From Marinobacterium zhoushanense (GTDB lineage: Bacteria > Pseudomonadota > Gammaproteobacteria > Pseudomonadales > Balneatricaceae): 64,000 bases of DNA. Numbering within the stretch: position 1 is the stretch's first letter; every line of letters starts with the position of its first letter. The notes beneath the pieces are model-generated. The model was given only the letters and a program-made list of their open reading frames with translations, did no database searches and had not been told where the DNA came from. Shown here in pieces: positions 43,763-52,365 of this stretch. The stretch covers positions 186,001 to 250,000 of the forward strand of contig NZ_BMIJ01000008.1 in the NCBI RefSeq assembly GCF_014641945.1. The letters run 5' to 3'. A program made the position numbers and the translations under genes.

Positions 43763-45222
43763 GGTCGAAACACACCGATATTGGCATACCCTTTTTCAGT
43801 CAGATGCTGTGCATGCATCTGACTCATAACCCCTTTTTCGCAATACAGCAGGTATGTCCGCTGCGTATCGAGCAGTCCGACCTCCTGCTCGAGCTTGTAA
43901 AACGGGATCTTCAATATCTCGCACCCCGGCATGTTCAGTGGCTTTCTCTCCTCTTCCTGAGGCGCACGGATATCGACGATAACATGATCGGCGCCCACCC
44001 GGGTCAACGCTTCGATCTCGGTGTTGATATTCTGATTTTCCACTATCTCATCGATGCTGATCACCTCGACCTCGTCCAGCGCCTTGTCCAGCACCTCGAA
44101 GTTGAACGCATGCTCCTCCCGTTCGACGCGCTCGCGCTTCGCCGCCGTGGTCGGCTTGTCCGATATAACCCCGCAGAACTCTGGCATCGCGCTGGCAAAC
44201 TCAAAGGCTCCGAGCGCACGGCACTGATCGATGATATCGGGTTTATCCATGGTGATCAGCGGACGCAGCACCAAGTGCTCGGCCACATTATCGATCAGAC
44301 TCAGGTTGGGCAGCGTCTGGCTCGACACCTGGGCGATACTCTCGCCGGTAACCAGTGCCGGGATATTCATACGATCGGCGACACGATCGGCCGCGCGCAT
44401 CATCATCCGCTTGAGGACAACCCCCATATGCGAGCGATCAATGCTCTGCAGGATCTCACCGACCACCTCTTCGAACGGCACGGTGATGAACTTGACCCGT
44501 GCGGATGAGCCATAGCGACGCCAGAGATAGAGCGACACCTGTTTGACACCGATCTCGTGCGCATAGCCGCCCAGATTGAAGAACAGGAAATGGGTTTTGC
44601 AGCCGCGGCGCATGGTCATCCAGGACGCCACGATGGAGTCGAAACCGCCGGAGATCAGCGACAGCACAGGCTCCTGCGTACCCAGCGGATAGCCGCCAAT
44701 CCCCTTATGAATCTGCGATATGATAAACAGCCGATCATCCCGTACCTCGAGATCAACCCAGACCTCAGGCTTATGCACATCGACGCCCGCCGCCTCGGTA
44801 TGCTGACGCAGGCCTCCGCCGACGTAACGCTCAAGCTCTACGGAGGTAAATTCATGCTTTCCGGAGCGACGCACACGTACCTTGAAGGTCTTGCCCTTGA
44901 TCCGCTCGGCATACGCCTGCCGGGTCAACTCGTAAACCTGATGAAAATCGCCCAGGGGGTACTGCTCCACCTCTAGAAAGGTCTGGATGCCGGGGATTCG
45001 TGCCATGGCTTCGACCAACTCATCACGAACACCGTTATCGCCCTGAACAGCTTCAGGGTCGACAGCGACTTCCAGCTTGTCCCAAAAACTGCTGACCTTC
45101 GCGCTAGGCTCGATACGCGCAAGAATGATCTGAATATTGGTTTGCAGGCGTGCAATCAGCCGCTTGCGAACCGGACGGCTCTTGATCGTAATCTCTGGAA
45201 ACAGCTTGATAATGAATTTCAT
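43747..45222 (-). CDS. thiI: tRNA 4-thiouridine/thiamine sulfur transferase ThiI with rhodanese domain
   Basis: ThiI makes 4-thiouridine at position 8 of tRNAs and donates sulfur for thiazole synthesis. In 491 residues it has an N-terminal ferredoxin-like/THUMP region (to about 170), the PP-loop SGGFDS (191-196) that binds ATP, and a C-terminal rhodanese domain (about 400-491) with the persulfide cysteine at about Cys461 in YCEKGVMS. The presence of the rhodanese domain is the gammaproteobacterial form. It is separate from the tRNA cluster upstream. Confidence 0.96.
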   Translation of the reverse strand: MKFIIKLFPEITIKSRPVRKRLIARLQTNIQIILARIEPSAKVSSFWDKLEVAVDPEAVQGDNGVRDELVEAMARIPGIQTFLEVEQYPLGDFHQVYELTRQAYAERIKGKTFKVRVRRSGKHEFTSVELERYVGGGLRQHTEAAGVDVHKPEVWVDLEVRDDRLFIISQIHKGIGGYPLGTQEPVLSLISGGFDSIVASWMTMRRGCKTHFLFFNLGGYAHEIGVKQVSLYLWRRYGSSARVKFITVPFEEVVGEILQSIDRSHMGVVLKRMMMRAADRVADRMNIPALVTGESIAQVSSQTLPNLSLIDNVAEHLVLRPLITMDKPDIIDQCRALGAFEFASAMPEFCGVISDKPTTAAKRERVEREEHAFNFEVLDKALDEVEVISIDEIVENQNINTEIEALTRVGADHVIVDIRAPQEEERKPLNMPGCEILKIPFYKLEQEVGLLDTQRTYLLYCEKGVMSQMHAQHLTEKGYANIGVFRPAAHK

Positions 45223-45248
45223 GAGAAATGTACGCGGGGAGAAGTGAG

Positions 45249-45325
45249 TGGCGCGCCCGAGAGGATTCGAACCTCTGACCGCCTGGTTCGTAGCCAGGTA
45301 CTCTATCCAGCTGAGCTACGGGCGC
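45249..45325 (-). tRNA. tRNA-Arg (anticodon ACG), copy 3 in transcript order
   Basis: GCGCCCG/CGGGCGC acceptor, anticodon loop CTACGAA, T-arm AGAGG-TTCGAAT-CCTCT, discriminator G and encoded CCA; 77 bases. Confidence 0.96.
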
Positions 45326-45352
45326 ATGCCTGAAAACGGAACGATCAAAGGA

Positions 45353-45429
45353 TGGCGCGCCCGAGAGGATTCGAACCTCTGACCGCCTGGTTCGTAGCCA
45401 GGTACTCTATCCAGCTGAGCTACGGGCGC
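45353..45429 (-). tRNA. tRNA-Arg (anticodon ACG), copy 2
   Basis: Identical over its full 77 bases to the copy at 45249-45325, separated from it by 27 bases. Confidence 0.96.
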
Positions 45430-45464
45430 ACTCTAAAAAAGATCTTACCGCGTGTTGTCGTCGT

Positions 45465-45541
45465 TGGCGCGCCCGGCACGATTCGAACGTGCGACCGCCT
45501 GGTTCGTAGCCAGGTACTCTATCCAGCTGAGCTACGGGCGC
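45465..45541 (-). tRNA. tRNA-Arg (anticodon ACG), copy 1 with altered T-stem
   Basis: Same body and anticodon as the other two copies, but the T-stem is GCACG/CGTGC instead of AGAGG/CCTCT; both arms changed together, so the structure is preserved. Confidence 0.95.
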
Positions 45542-45545
45542 TAAA

Positions 45546-45634
45546 TGGCGGTGAGAGAGGGATTCGAACCCTCGATACCCAGGAGGTATACACCCTTAGC
45601 AGGGGTGCGCCTTCAGCCACTCGGCCATCTCACC
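45546..45634 (-). tRNA. tRNA-Ser (anticodon GCU)
   Basis: GGTGAGA/TCTCACC acceptor, anticodon loop CTGCTAA giving GCU, a long variable arm and encoded CCA; 89 bases. It comes first in the tRNA-Ser/tRNA-Arg transcript, five bases from the first tRNA-Arg. Confidence 0.95.
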
Positions 45635-45695
45635 TCGACAACGGCGCGTATACTACAAGACTGATTTTCAAAATAAAAGCATTAATTTGAAAATC

Positions 45696-45884
45696 TCAGT
45701 CTTCGCTCTCCTGGCCACTCTTTTCGCGCTGAATACGCTGGTAAATCTCTTCGCGGTGTACCGATACATCCTTGGGTGCATTTACACCGATACGAACCTG
45801 ATTACCTTTTACACCCAGCACAGTCACGGTGACATCATCACCAACCATCAGTGTTTCGCCTACGCGGCGGGTAAGAATCAGCAT
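45696..45884 (-). CDS. csrA: Carbon storage regulator CsrA
   Basis: CsrA is a small RNA-binding protein that controls translation of carbon-storage, motility and biofilm genes. The 62 residues match the family throughout: [20 protein letters not shown] with the RNA-contacting Leu4/Arg6 side, and [11 protein letters not shown] with Arg44. Its location just upstream of the tRNA-Ser/tRNA-Arg genes and downstream of lysC is the usual gammaproteobacterial order. Confidence 0.98.
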   Translation of the reverse strand: MLILTRRVGETLMVGDDVTVTVLGVKGNQVRIGVNAPKDVSVHREEIYQRIQREKSGQESED

Positions 45885-46056
45885 GGGTGGATCTCCTCAA
45901 TTACATCCTTTAGGGGCGCTGACCTTGGGCACAACCAGACTTCACCACAGCAGCCTTTTCATAAAAATCCTAACTGTCACTAAAGTCAAGTCAAAGCCGT
46001 GCCAAGCTGTTGCCTGACACATACAGAGTATGTGCCAGAATCAACTTATTCGCAGA

Positions 46057-47292
46057 CTATTCGCAGACGGTATCCGCCTTATCCAGGTTGAATGCCGTGT
46101 GCAGGGCACGCACTGCGAGTTCCATATACTTCTCCGCGATGACTACAGAGACCTTGATCTCCGACGTCGAGATCATCTGGATATTGATGTTCTCGTTAGC
46201 CAGCGCATCGAACATCTTGCTTGCCACACCGGCATGGGAGCGCATCCCCACCCCGACGATAGACACCTTGGCGATCTTGGCGTTACCGGAACAACCGCGA
46301 GCCCCCAGCTCGGTCACCACCTGCTCAAGGATGCTTTGCGCACGCTCGAAATCGTTGCGGTGTACGGTGAAGGTAAAGTCGGTTGTCTGGTCGCCACCCA
46401 CGTTCTGTACGATCATGTCAACTTCAATATTTTCACGACTGATCGGACCCAGAATACGCGACGCCACACCCGGAATATCGGGCACGCCCATAACCGTCAG
46501 TTTAGCTTCATCGCGGTTGAACGCTATGCCGGAGATAACGGGTTTTTCCACGGTTTCTTCATCCTCTATGGTAATCAGGGTTCCAGGACCGTCCTGGAAA
46601 CTGGACAAGACACGTAGCGGTACATGGTACTTGCCAGCAAATTCAACTGAACGTATCTGCAATACCTTCGAGCCGAGGCTCGCCATCTCCAGCATCTCTT
46701 CGAAGGTAATCTTATCCAGACGCTGGGCACCCGCAACCACACGTGGATCGGTTGTGTATACGCCATCTACATCAGTATAGATCTGACATTCGTCGGCTTT
46801 CAGTGCTGCAGCCAACGCAACACCGGTAGTATCGGATCCACCGCGACCCAGGGTCGTGATACTGCCGTGCTCATCCACACCCTGGAAACCTGCGACGATG
46901 ACGACCCGCCCCGCCTCCAGGTCAGCCCGCATGCGACTGGTTTCGATATCCTGGATACGCGCCTTGGTATGGGCACTGTCGGTCAAAATGCGCACCTGAC
47001 CACCGGTATAGGAGCGCGCGTCAACACCGCGTTTTTTCAGCGCCATCGCCAGTAAGGCGATCGTCACTTGTTCACCGGTGGATACCAGCACGTCCATTTC
47101 ACGACGATCGGGCTGCTCCTGAATTTCATTCGCCAGCCCGATCAACCGATTGGTCTCACCGCTCATCGCAGAGACGACTACGACAATATCGTCACCGCGC
47201 TCACGGAAACCCTTCACCTTCTCCGCAACCGCTTCAATGCGCTCTACCGAGCCCACCGAGGTGCCACCGTACTTCTGAACGTATAACGCCAT
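46057..47292 (-). CDS. lysC: Aspartate kinase (aspartokinase)
   Basis: This enzyme phosphorylates aspartate, the first step to lysine, threonine and methionine. The 411-residue monofunctional form has KYGGTSVGS (8-16), the aspartokinase signature, GRGGSDTTGVALAAAL for nucleotide binding, and two ACT domains in the last third (about 265-400) that bind lysine and threonine for feedback inhibition. No homoserine dehydrogenase is fused. Confidence 0.96.
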   Translation of the reverse strand: MALYVQKYGGTSVGSVERIEAVAEKVKGFRERGDDIVVVVSAMSGETNRLIGLANEIQEQPDRREMDVLVSTGEQVTIALLAMALKKRGVDARSYTGGQVRILTDSAHTKARIQDIETSRMRADLEAGRVVIVAGFQGVDEHGSITTLGRGGSDTTGVALAAALKADECQIYTDVDGVYTTDPRVVAGAQRLDKITFEEMLEMASLGSKVLQIRSVEFAGKYHVPLRVLSSFQDGPGTLITIEDEETVEKPVISGIAFNRDEAKLTVMGVPDIPGVASRILGPISRENIEVDMIVQNVGGDQTTDFTFTVHRNDFERAQSILEQVVTELGARGCSGNAKIAKVSIVGVGMRSHAGVASKMFDALANENINIQMISTSEIKVSVVIAEKYMELAVRALHTAFNLDKADTVCE

Positions 47293-47340
47293 TTCGACTG
47301 TTTCCCTAAAACCCCCGCCTCAGGGGCATGATCCGCTAAC

Positions 47341-49944
47341 TTAGAGCGCCTGAGCTACCAGCTCCTGCACCGATGCCAGAGCCGCCGGCATGGCGGCCAG
47401 ATCGGAGCCCCCGCCCTGTGCCATATCCGGACGTCCACCGCCTTTACCGCCCAACTTCGCAGCCAGCTCCCGCACCAGATCACCGGCCTTGACACGGTCG
47501 GTCAGATCCTTGGTTACGCCGGCAGCAACGCTTACCTTGTCGTCCTGAGCCGTCATCAGTACCACGACGCCGCTGCCCAGCTTGTTTTTCAATTGATCGA
47601 TACTGTCACGCAGGGACTTGGCTTCCACGCCCTCCAGCTGAGCCGCCAACACCTTGACGCCTGCCACTTCGACCACCTGACTGAGCAGGTCGCCGCTGGC
47701 GGCTGACGCCAGCTTGGCGGTCAGACGCTCGATCTCCTTCTCCAGCTGACGGTTACGCTCATTGAGGCCTTTAACCTTTTCAACGACCGATTCACGGGTC
47801 CCCTTCACCAGCATCGACAGATCACCAACCACCGACTCGCTGTCACGGAACCAGCGCAGCGCGCCGACACCGGTTACCGCTTCGATACGGCGCACGCCGG
47901 CGGCAATTCCGCTCTCGGATACGATCTTCATCAAGCCGATGTCACCGGTACGGCCAGCGTGAGTCCCCCCGCACAGTTCGACGGAGAAGCCATCCCCCAT
48001 GGTCAGCACTCGCACCACATCGTCGTACTTCTCACCAAACAGCGCCGCCGCACCCTTTGCCTTGGCGTCGTCGATCGGCATGATTTCGGTTACTACCGGG
48101 CTATTGGCACGAATCTGGGCATTGACGATATCTTCGACCCGCTGTACCTCTTCGGCGCTCATCGCCTCGAAGTGGGAGAAGTCAAAACGCAGGCGCTCGG
48201 CATCGACCAGCGAGCCCTTCTGCAGCACATGATTGCCCAGCACTTCACGCAGTGCGGCATGCAGCAGGTGGGTCGCCGAATGGTTCAGCGCAGCGCCACG
48301 ACGCTTCTCCACATCGATCTGGGTGGAAACGGTATCGCCCAGCTCCAGCACACCCTCGGCAACCTCCCCCTGATGCAGGTGCACCTTGCCCTCTTTGGTA
48401 CAACCGCTCACCGAGAACAGGCCGCGATCCCAGCGGATTACACCGGTATCACCCACCTGACCACCCGACTCCGCGTAGAAGGAGGTATTGGCCAATACGA
48501 CAATACCGCGCTCTCCCGCCGACAGCTGCTTGACCGGCTCGCCGTCGCGGAACAGACCGACAACCTCGGCACGATCTTCAAACGCCTCATAGCCGGAAAA
48601 ACGCGTCTCGCCTTCCACCTTGATACGGGCGTTGTAGTCGACGGAGAACTGGCCGGAGGCGCGAGCCCGCTGGCGCTGCTGCTCCATTTCGGCCTCGAAT
48701 CCATCCATGTCCAGACTCAGGTCGTGCTCACGGGCCACATCGGCGGTCAGATCGACCGGAAAACCATAGGTATCATACAGACGGAAAACGGTTTCACCGG
48801 GCAGCACCTTGCCATCGAGATCAGCGATCGCCTGTTCCAGCAGCGCCATGCCATTATCTAGAGTGCGGGCGAACTGCTCCTCCTCTTTCAGGATCACGCG
48901 CTCAACCTGCCCCTGCAGCTCAGCCAGTTCCGGATAGGCCTCACCCATCTCACTGACCAAGGGTGCAACCAGCTTGTGGAAGAAGGTGCCCTTGGCGCCC
49001 AGCTTGTTGCCGTGACGTACCGCACGACGCAGAATGCGACGCAGCACATAGCCACGCCCCTCGTTGGAGGGCAGCACGCCGTCCACGATCAGGAAGGCAC
49101 AGGAACGGATATGGTCGGCGATAACACGCAGCGATTTTGCCGTGGTGTCGGTGACCCCCAACTCCCTGGCGGCAGCGCTCAGCAGATTTTGGAACAGATC
49201 GATCTCATAGTTGCTGTGCACGTTCTGCATCACCGCCGAGATACGCTCCAGCCCCATACCCGTATCGATGGAGGGTGCCTCGAGCGGAGTCATCTGACCA
49301 TCGGCGGCACGGTTGTACTGCATGAATACGATGTTCCAGATTTCGATATAACGGTCGCCATCGTCATCCGGGCTGCCCGGAGGGCCACCGGCCACTTCCG
49401 GGCCATGGTCGTAAAAGATCTCGGAACAGGGGCCGCAAGGACCGGTATCGCCCATCGCCCAGAAGTTGTCTTCGTCCAGTTTGGAGAAACGCTCGGGGTC
49501 GGCGCCGATCTCCTCTTTCCAGATCTTTTCCGCCTCATCATCGCTGTGGTGTACCGTGACCCACAACTTCTCCTTTGGCAGACCAAGTACTTCGGTCAGG
49601 AAGGTCCAGGCGAAACGGATCGCGTCGCGCTTGAAGTAATCGCCGAAGCTGAAGTTACCCAGCATCTCGAAAAAGGTGTGGTGACGCGCGGTGTAACCGA
49701 CGTTTTCCAGGTCATTGTGCTTACCGCCCGCGCGTACGCAACGCTGCGAGGTGGTGGCGCGGCTGTAGTTGCGCTTGTCGCTACCCAGGAACACATCCTT
49801 GAACTGAACCATGCCGGCGTTGGTGAACAGCAGGGTCGCGTCATTGCCCGGAATAAGGGGGCTGGACGGCACAATCTCATGCCCCTGCTCGTGAAAATAA
49901 TCCAGAAAAGCCTGGCGAATCTCGGCACTCGTCATGTATTTCAT
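47341..49944 (-). CDS. alaS: Alanine-tRNA ligase
   Basis: AlaRS charges tRNA-Ala and edits mischarged Ser/Gly. The full-length 867 residues begin with the class II catalytic domain ([22 protein letters not shown], read in parts; [19 protein letters not shown]). The editing site [11 protein letters not shown] gives the HxxxH zinc ligands and [15 protein letters not shown] the cysteine/histidine pair. The C-Ala domain follows. It lies upstream of lysC on the same strand, 48 bases apart. Confidence 0.97.
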   Translation of the reverse strand: MKYMTSAEIRQAFLDYFHEQGHEIVPSSPLIPGNDATLLFTNAGMVQFKDVFLGSDKRNYSRATTSQRCVRAGGKHNDLENVGYTARHHTFFEMLGNFSFGDYFKRDAIRFAWTFLTEVLGLPKEKLWVTVHHSDDEAEKIWKEEIGADPERFSKLDEDNFWAMGDTGPCGPCSEIFYDHGPEVAGGPPGSPDDDGDRYIEIWNIVFMQYNRAADGQMTPLEAPSIDTGMGLERISAVMQNVHSNYEIDLFQNLLSAAARELGVTDTTAKSLRVIADHIRSCAFLIVDGVLPSNEGRGYVLRRILRRAVRHGNKLGAKGTFFHKLVAPLVSEMGEAYPELAELQGQVERVILKEEEQFARTLDNGMALLEQAIADLDGKVLPGETVFRLYDTYGFPVDLTADVAREHDLSLDMDGFEAEMEQQRQRARASGQFSVDYNARIKVEGETRFSGYEAFEDRAEVVGLFRDGEPVKQLSAGERGIVVLANTSFYAESGGQVGDTGVIRWDRGLFSVSGCTKEGKVHLHQGEVAEGVLELGDTVSTQIDVEKRRGAALNHSATHLLHAALREVLGNHVLQKGSLVDAERLRFDFSHFEAMSAEEVQRVEDIVNAQIRANSPVVTEIMPIDDAKAKGAAALFGEKYDDVVRVLTMGDGFSVELCGGTHAGRTGDIGLMKIVSESGIAAGVRRIEAVTGVGALRWFRDSESVVGDLSMLVKGTRESVVEKVKGLNERNRQLEKEIERLTAKLASAASGDLLSQVVEVAGVKVLAAQLEGVEAKSLRDSIDQLKNKLGSGVVVLMTAQDDKVSVAAGVTKDLTDRVKAGDLVRELAAKLGGKGGGRPDMAQGGGSDLAAMPAALASVQELVAQAL

Positions 49945-50185
49945 CTGAATAAACCGTTTTCCTAGTGTCCTGTTGCCACGTGCAGATCAGTCTGGTGTAC
50001 GGACCGGGCTTCATCGTTTCAGCCCTGCCGACCAGACGCTACTGCTGACGCGCTCGGATAATGCTTACCGCAAGCGCAAAATCGCCGCAAAAAATGGCGG
50101 GACAGTATATAACGTGTGTAAATTTTGTTCGACAATTTTTGCTGAGCCAACAGTGCCCAGATGGCGATTACAACAGACCGATCCG

Positions 50186-50665
50186 TCAGGAATTTTCGCT
50201 CTCCAATGCATACCTGATCTCGTCGTAACCGAACCCCCGCCCGAGCAGGTAGCGTGACCGTCGGGCACGCTCTTTGGCATCATCTGCTATCGATTCACCG
50301 TACTTGCGCACGGCCTGACAGCGCGCCAGCTCATACCAGTCGATTGCGAGTTCGCTGAGCGTGCTGTCGATCAACACCGCGGACACTCCCTTCTGTTGCA
50401 GGTCATAGCGGATACGCCTTTCACCATAGCCCTGTGCACTGCGCTGCCGCGCCTGACTCATGGCGAAACGGCTGTCGCTTTGATACCCCTCGGTTTCCAT
50501 TCGATCCAGCACTGCCTGCAACATCTCGCCATCATCGACGCGCGGCGCGAGGCGACCGATCAGCTCGCCACGGCTGTATTCTCGGCGCGCCAGCAACTGA
50601 ATCACCGCCGCCACCAGCGCAGCTTCATCCTCAAGTTTCTTCGCCGAAGGCTTGCCGTTGAACAT
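50186..50665 (-). CDS. recX: Regulatory protein RecX
   Basis: RecX binds RecA filaments and limits recombination. From the ATG at 50665 it has 159 residues in three-helix repeats (LARREYSRGELIGRLAPR, GYGERRIRYDLQQKGV, LLGRGFGYDEIRYAL). A frame continues far upstream but reads through recA in another frame and shows no family similarity. A hairpin between recA and recX would reduce recX expression, as is common. recX looks intact although its partner gene recA is broken here. Confidence 0.9.
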   Translation of the reverse strand: MFNGKPSAKKLEDEAALVAAVIQLLARREYSRGELIGRLAPRVDDGEMLQAVLDRMETEGYQSDSRFAMSQARQRSAQGYGERRIRYDLQQKGVSAVLIDSTLSELAIDWYELARCQAVRKYGESIADDAKERARRSRYLLGRGFGYDEIRYALESENS

Positions 50666-50696
50666 TCCCACCACTCCAGAAACACCCGTAATGGAT

Positions 50697-50724
50697 AACA
50701 AAAAAGGCCCCAAAGGGCCTTTCA
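50697..50724 (-). terminator. Terminator/attenuator between recA and recX
   Basis: AAAGGCCC-TTTG-GGGCCTTT followed by T residues on the minus strand; it lies 23 bases after the recA stop and 32 bases before recX. Confidence 0.85.
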
Positions 50725-50747
50725 GAACTATAGCATCGGTGACGCAA

Positions 50748-51647
50748 TCAGAACTCCAGTTCGGCGTTCTTCTCCGCTTCGGCGGCAGCCTCACTCTCTT
50801 TCGCCTTGGGTACATTGAGCAGCTCGCTGCGGACCGCGGCTTCGATCTCCGCGGCGACTTCCGGATGCTCCTCCAGGTAACGCGCGGCGTTGGCCTTGCC
50901 CTGGCCGATCTTGTCACCCTTGTACGCATACCAGGCACCGGATTTGTCGATCAGTTTCTGCTGCACGCCCAGATCGATCACCTCGCCCATATGGTAGATA
51001 CCGGCACCGTACATGATCTGGAACTCAGCCTGACGAAACGGCGGTGACACCTTGTTCTTGACCACTTTGACGCGGGTCTCGTTACCGACCACCTCTTCGC
51101 CCTGCTTGACCGCACCGGTACGACGAATATCCAGACGCACGCACCAGCAGGCAGTTGGCCTGCTTGACGCTGCCGGTCAGCTTACGCAGCGCCTGGGACA
51201 TCAGGCGCGCCTGCAGACCGACATGGGAATCGCCCATCTCACCTTCGATCTCGGCTTTGGGCACCAGCGCCGCCACCGAGTCAACGATGATCACGTCAAC
51301 CGCGCCTGAGCGCACCAGCATGTCGGTGATTTCCAGCGCCTGCTCGCCGGTATCCGGCTGGGACACCAGCAGGGAGTCGACGTTGACGCCCAGTTTTTCA
51401 GCATAGATAGGATCGAGCGCATGCTCGGCATCGACGAAGGCACAGGTTTTACCCTGTTTCTGCGCCTAACGCGACCATAGGGCAGACCGCCTATGCCCAG
51501 CGCGATATCCAAACCGAGCGAGCCAGTCGAGACAGCAGGAATCGCTTCGCGCGGCTGGTCACCCATGCGCATGACCGCCCCCTTACCGAACTGACGTTCA
51601 ATCTGCGACAGAGCCGCATCAAGCGCTTTCTTTCTGTTATCGTCCAT
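50748..51647 (-). pseudogene. recA: recA, disrupted by two internal deletions
   Basis: RecA is the central recombinase. The N-terminus (51647 down to about 51473, to GLPYGR) and the C-terminus (51140 down to 50748, from RLDIRR) are in one frame; the middle (from GKTCAF to KQANCL) is in another. Comparison with the E. coli protein shows that about residues 62-83 are lost at the first junction (five bases remain of 66), including Walker A GPESSGKTT, and residues 191-221 at the second (four bases remain of 93), including [21 protein letters not shown]. The net losses are 61 and 89 bases, 150 in total, so the outer parts return to frame. Translation would stop at 51291. An intact copy would encode about 349 residues. 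An SOS box precedes it. This is a pseudogene, unless the gaps are assembly errors. Confidence 0.9.
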
Positions 51648-51678
51648 CTCTCAACCTTCAGCTGGGTCCGAATGAGTA

Positions 51679-51694
51679 CTGTATGCTTAAACAG
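51679..51694 (-). promoter_or_regulatory. LexA (SOS) box upstream of recA
   Basis: CTGTATGCTTAAACAG matches CTG-N10-CAG and sits in the longer palindrome TACTGT...ACAGTA, 32 bases before the recA start. Confidence 0.88.
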
Positions 51695-51741
51695 TATTAT
51701 TCCAGAACCGGATCGATTTGCAAGCCTGGATTACAACCAAA

Positions 51742-52218
51742 TTAACTGGGCAGATAGGCGAGCAAACCCTCCAGCGCCTGTTCCACCGCCTGCCGACGTA
51801 CCGACTCACGATCACCATGAAAAAAACTCAGGCAGCTAACGGTCGGCCGCCCCTTGACCGCCCAGGCAAACCAGACCGTGCCGACCGGTTTATCTTCACT
51901 ACCACCCTCGGGGCCGGCGATGCCACTGATCGACACACTGATATCGGCATCGGCGTTACGCAACGCCCCCTCAGCCATCTCCACCACTACCGCTTCACTG
52001 ACCGCACCCCAGCGTGCCAGTGTCTGCGCCTGAACACCCAACATCCGCTGCTTAGCCGCATCGGCGTAGCTGACATAGCCGCCGACAAACCAGGCCGAGC
52101 TGCCGGGCACCGAGGTTATCGCCTGTGCCACCCAGCCCCCTGTGCACGACTCCGCCGTCACCGCAGTCAGTCCGCGCTCTTTCAGCGCCTCTCCCACCCT
52201 TAGTGCCAACGCTTCCAT
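51742..52218 (-). CDS. pncC: Nicotinamide-nucleotide amidohydrolase PncC (CinA C-terminal domain family)
   Basis: PncC deamidates nicotinamide mononucleotide back to nicotinate mononucleotide in NAD salvage. The 158 residues carry [14 protein letters not shown] (about 23-36, family signature), [17 protein letters not shown] and [22 protein letters not shown] (read in parts). It is the stand-alone C-terminal domain without the N-terminal MoaB-like domain. The ATG at 52218 has a G-rich ribosome site; a frame ten codons longer exists. pncC upstream of recA is a usual gammaproteobacterial order. Confidence 0.92.
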   Translation of the reverse strand: MEALALRVGEALKERGLTAVTAESCTGGWVAQAITSVPGSSAWFVGGYVSYADAAKQRMLGVQAQTLARWGAVSEAVVVEMAEGALRNADADISVSISGIAGPEGGSEDKPVGTVWFAWAVKGRPTVSCLSFFHGDRESVRRQAVEQALEGLLAYLPS

Positions 52219-52251
52219 TTCCCCCCCTTGCAACCGGTTGCCAGTCACGGG

Positions 52252-52280
52252 TTACCTCCCCCCGATCGATCGCGTAGAAT
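52252..52280 (+). promoter_or_regulatory. Candidate sigma-70 promoter for mutS
   Basis: TTACCT, a 17-base spacer and TAGAAT lie about 85 bases before mutS. The -10 box is good, the -35 box weak. Confidence 0.4.
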
Positions 52281-52365
52281 CGTCACCGGATCTTTTTCAG
52301 CCATTAGAACGCCGCCACCTTCACGATTCAATCCCCGGAAGCGGGGTCTGCAGATAACCCAACCT

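Noticed and set aside
48976-49965. A 329-codon plus-strand frame opposite alaS
   Set aside because: It is wholly inside the well-conserved AlaRS catalytic domain on the other strand and shows no family features.
50666-50938. A longer RecX frame extending to 50938
   Set aside because: The extension runs through the recA 3' end in another frame and across a terminator, with an Arg/Pro-rich sequence lacking RecX similarity.
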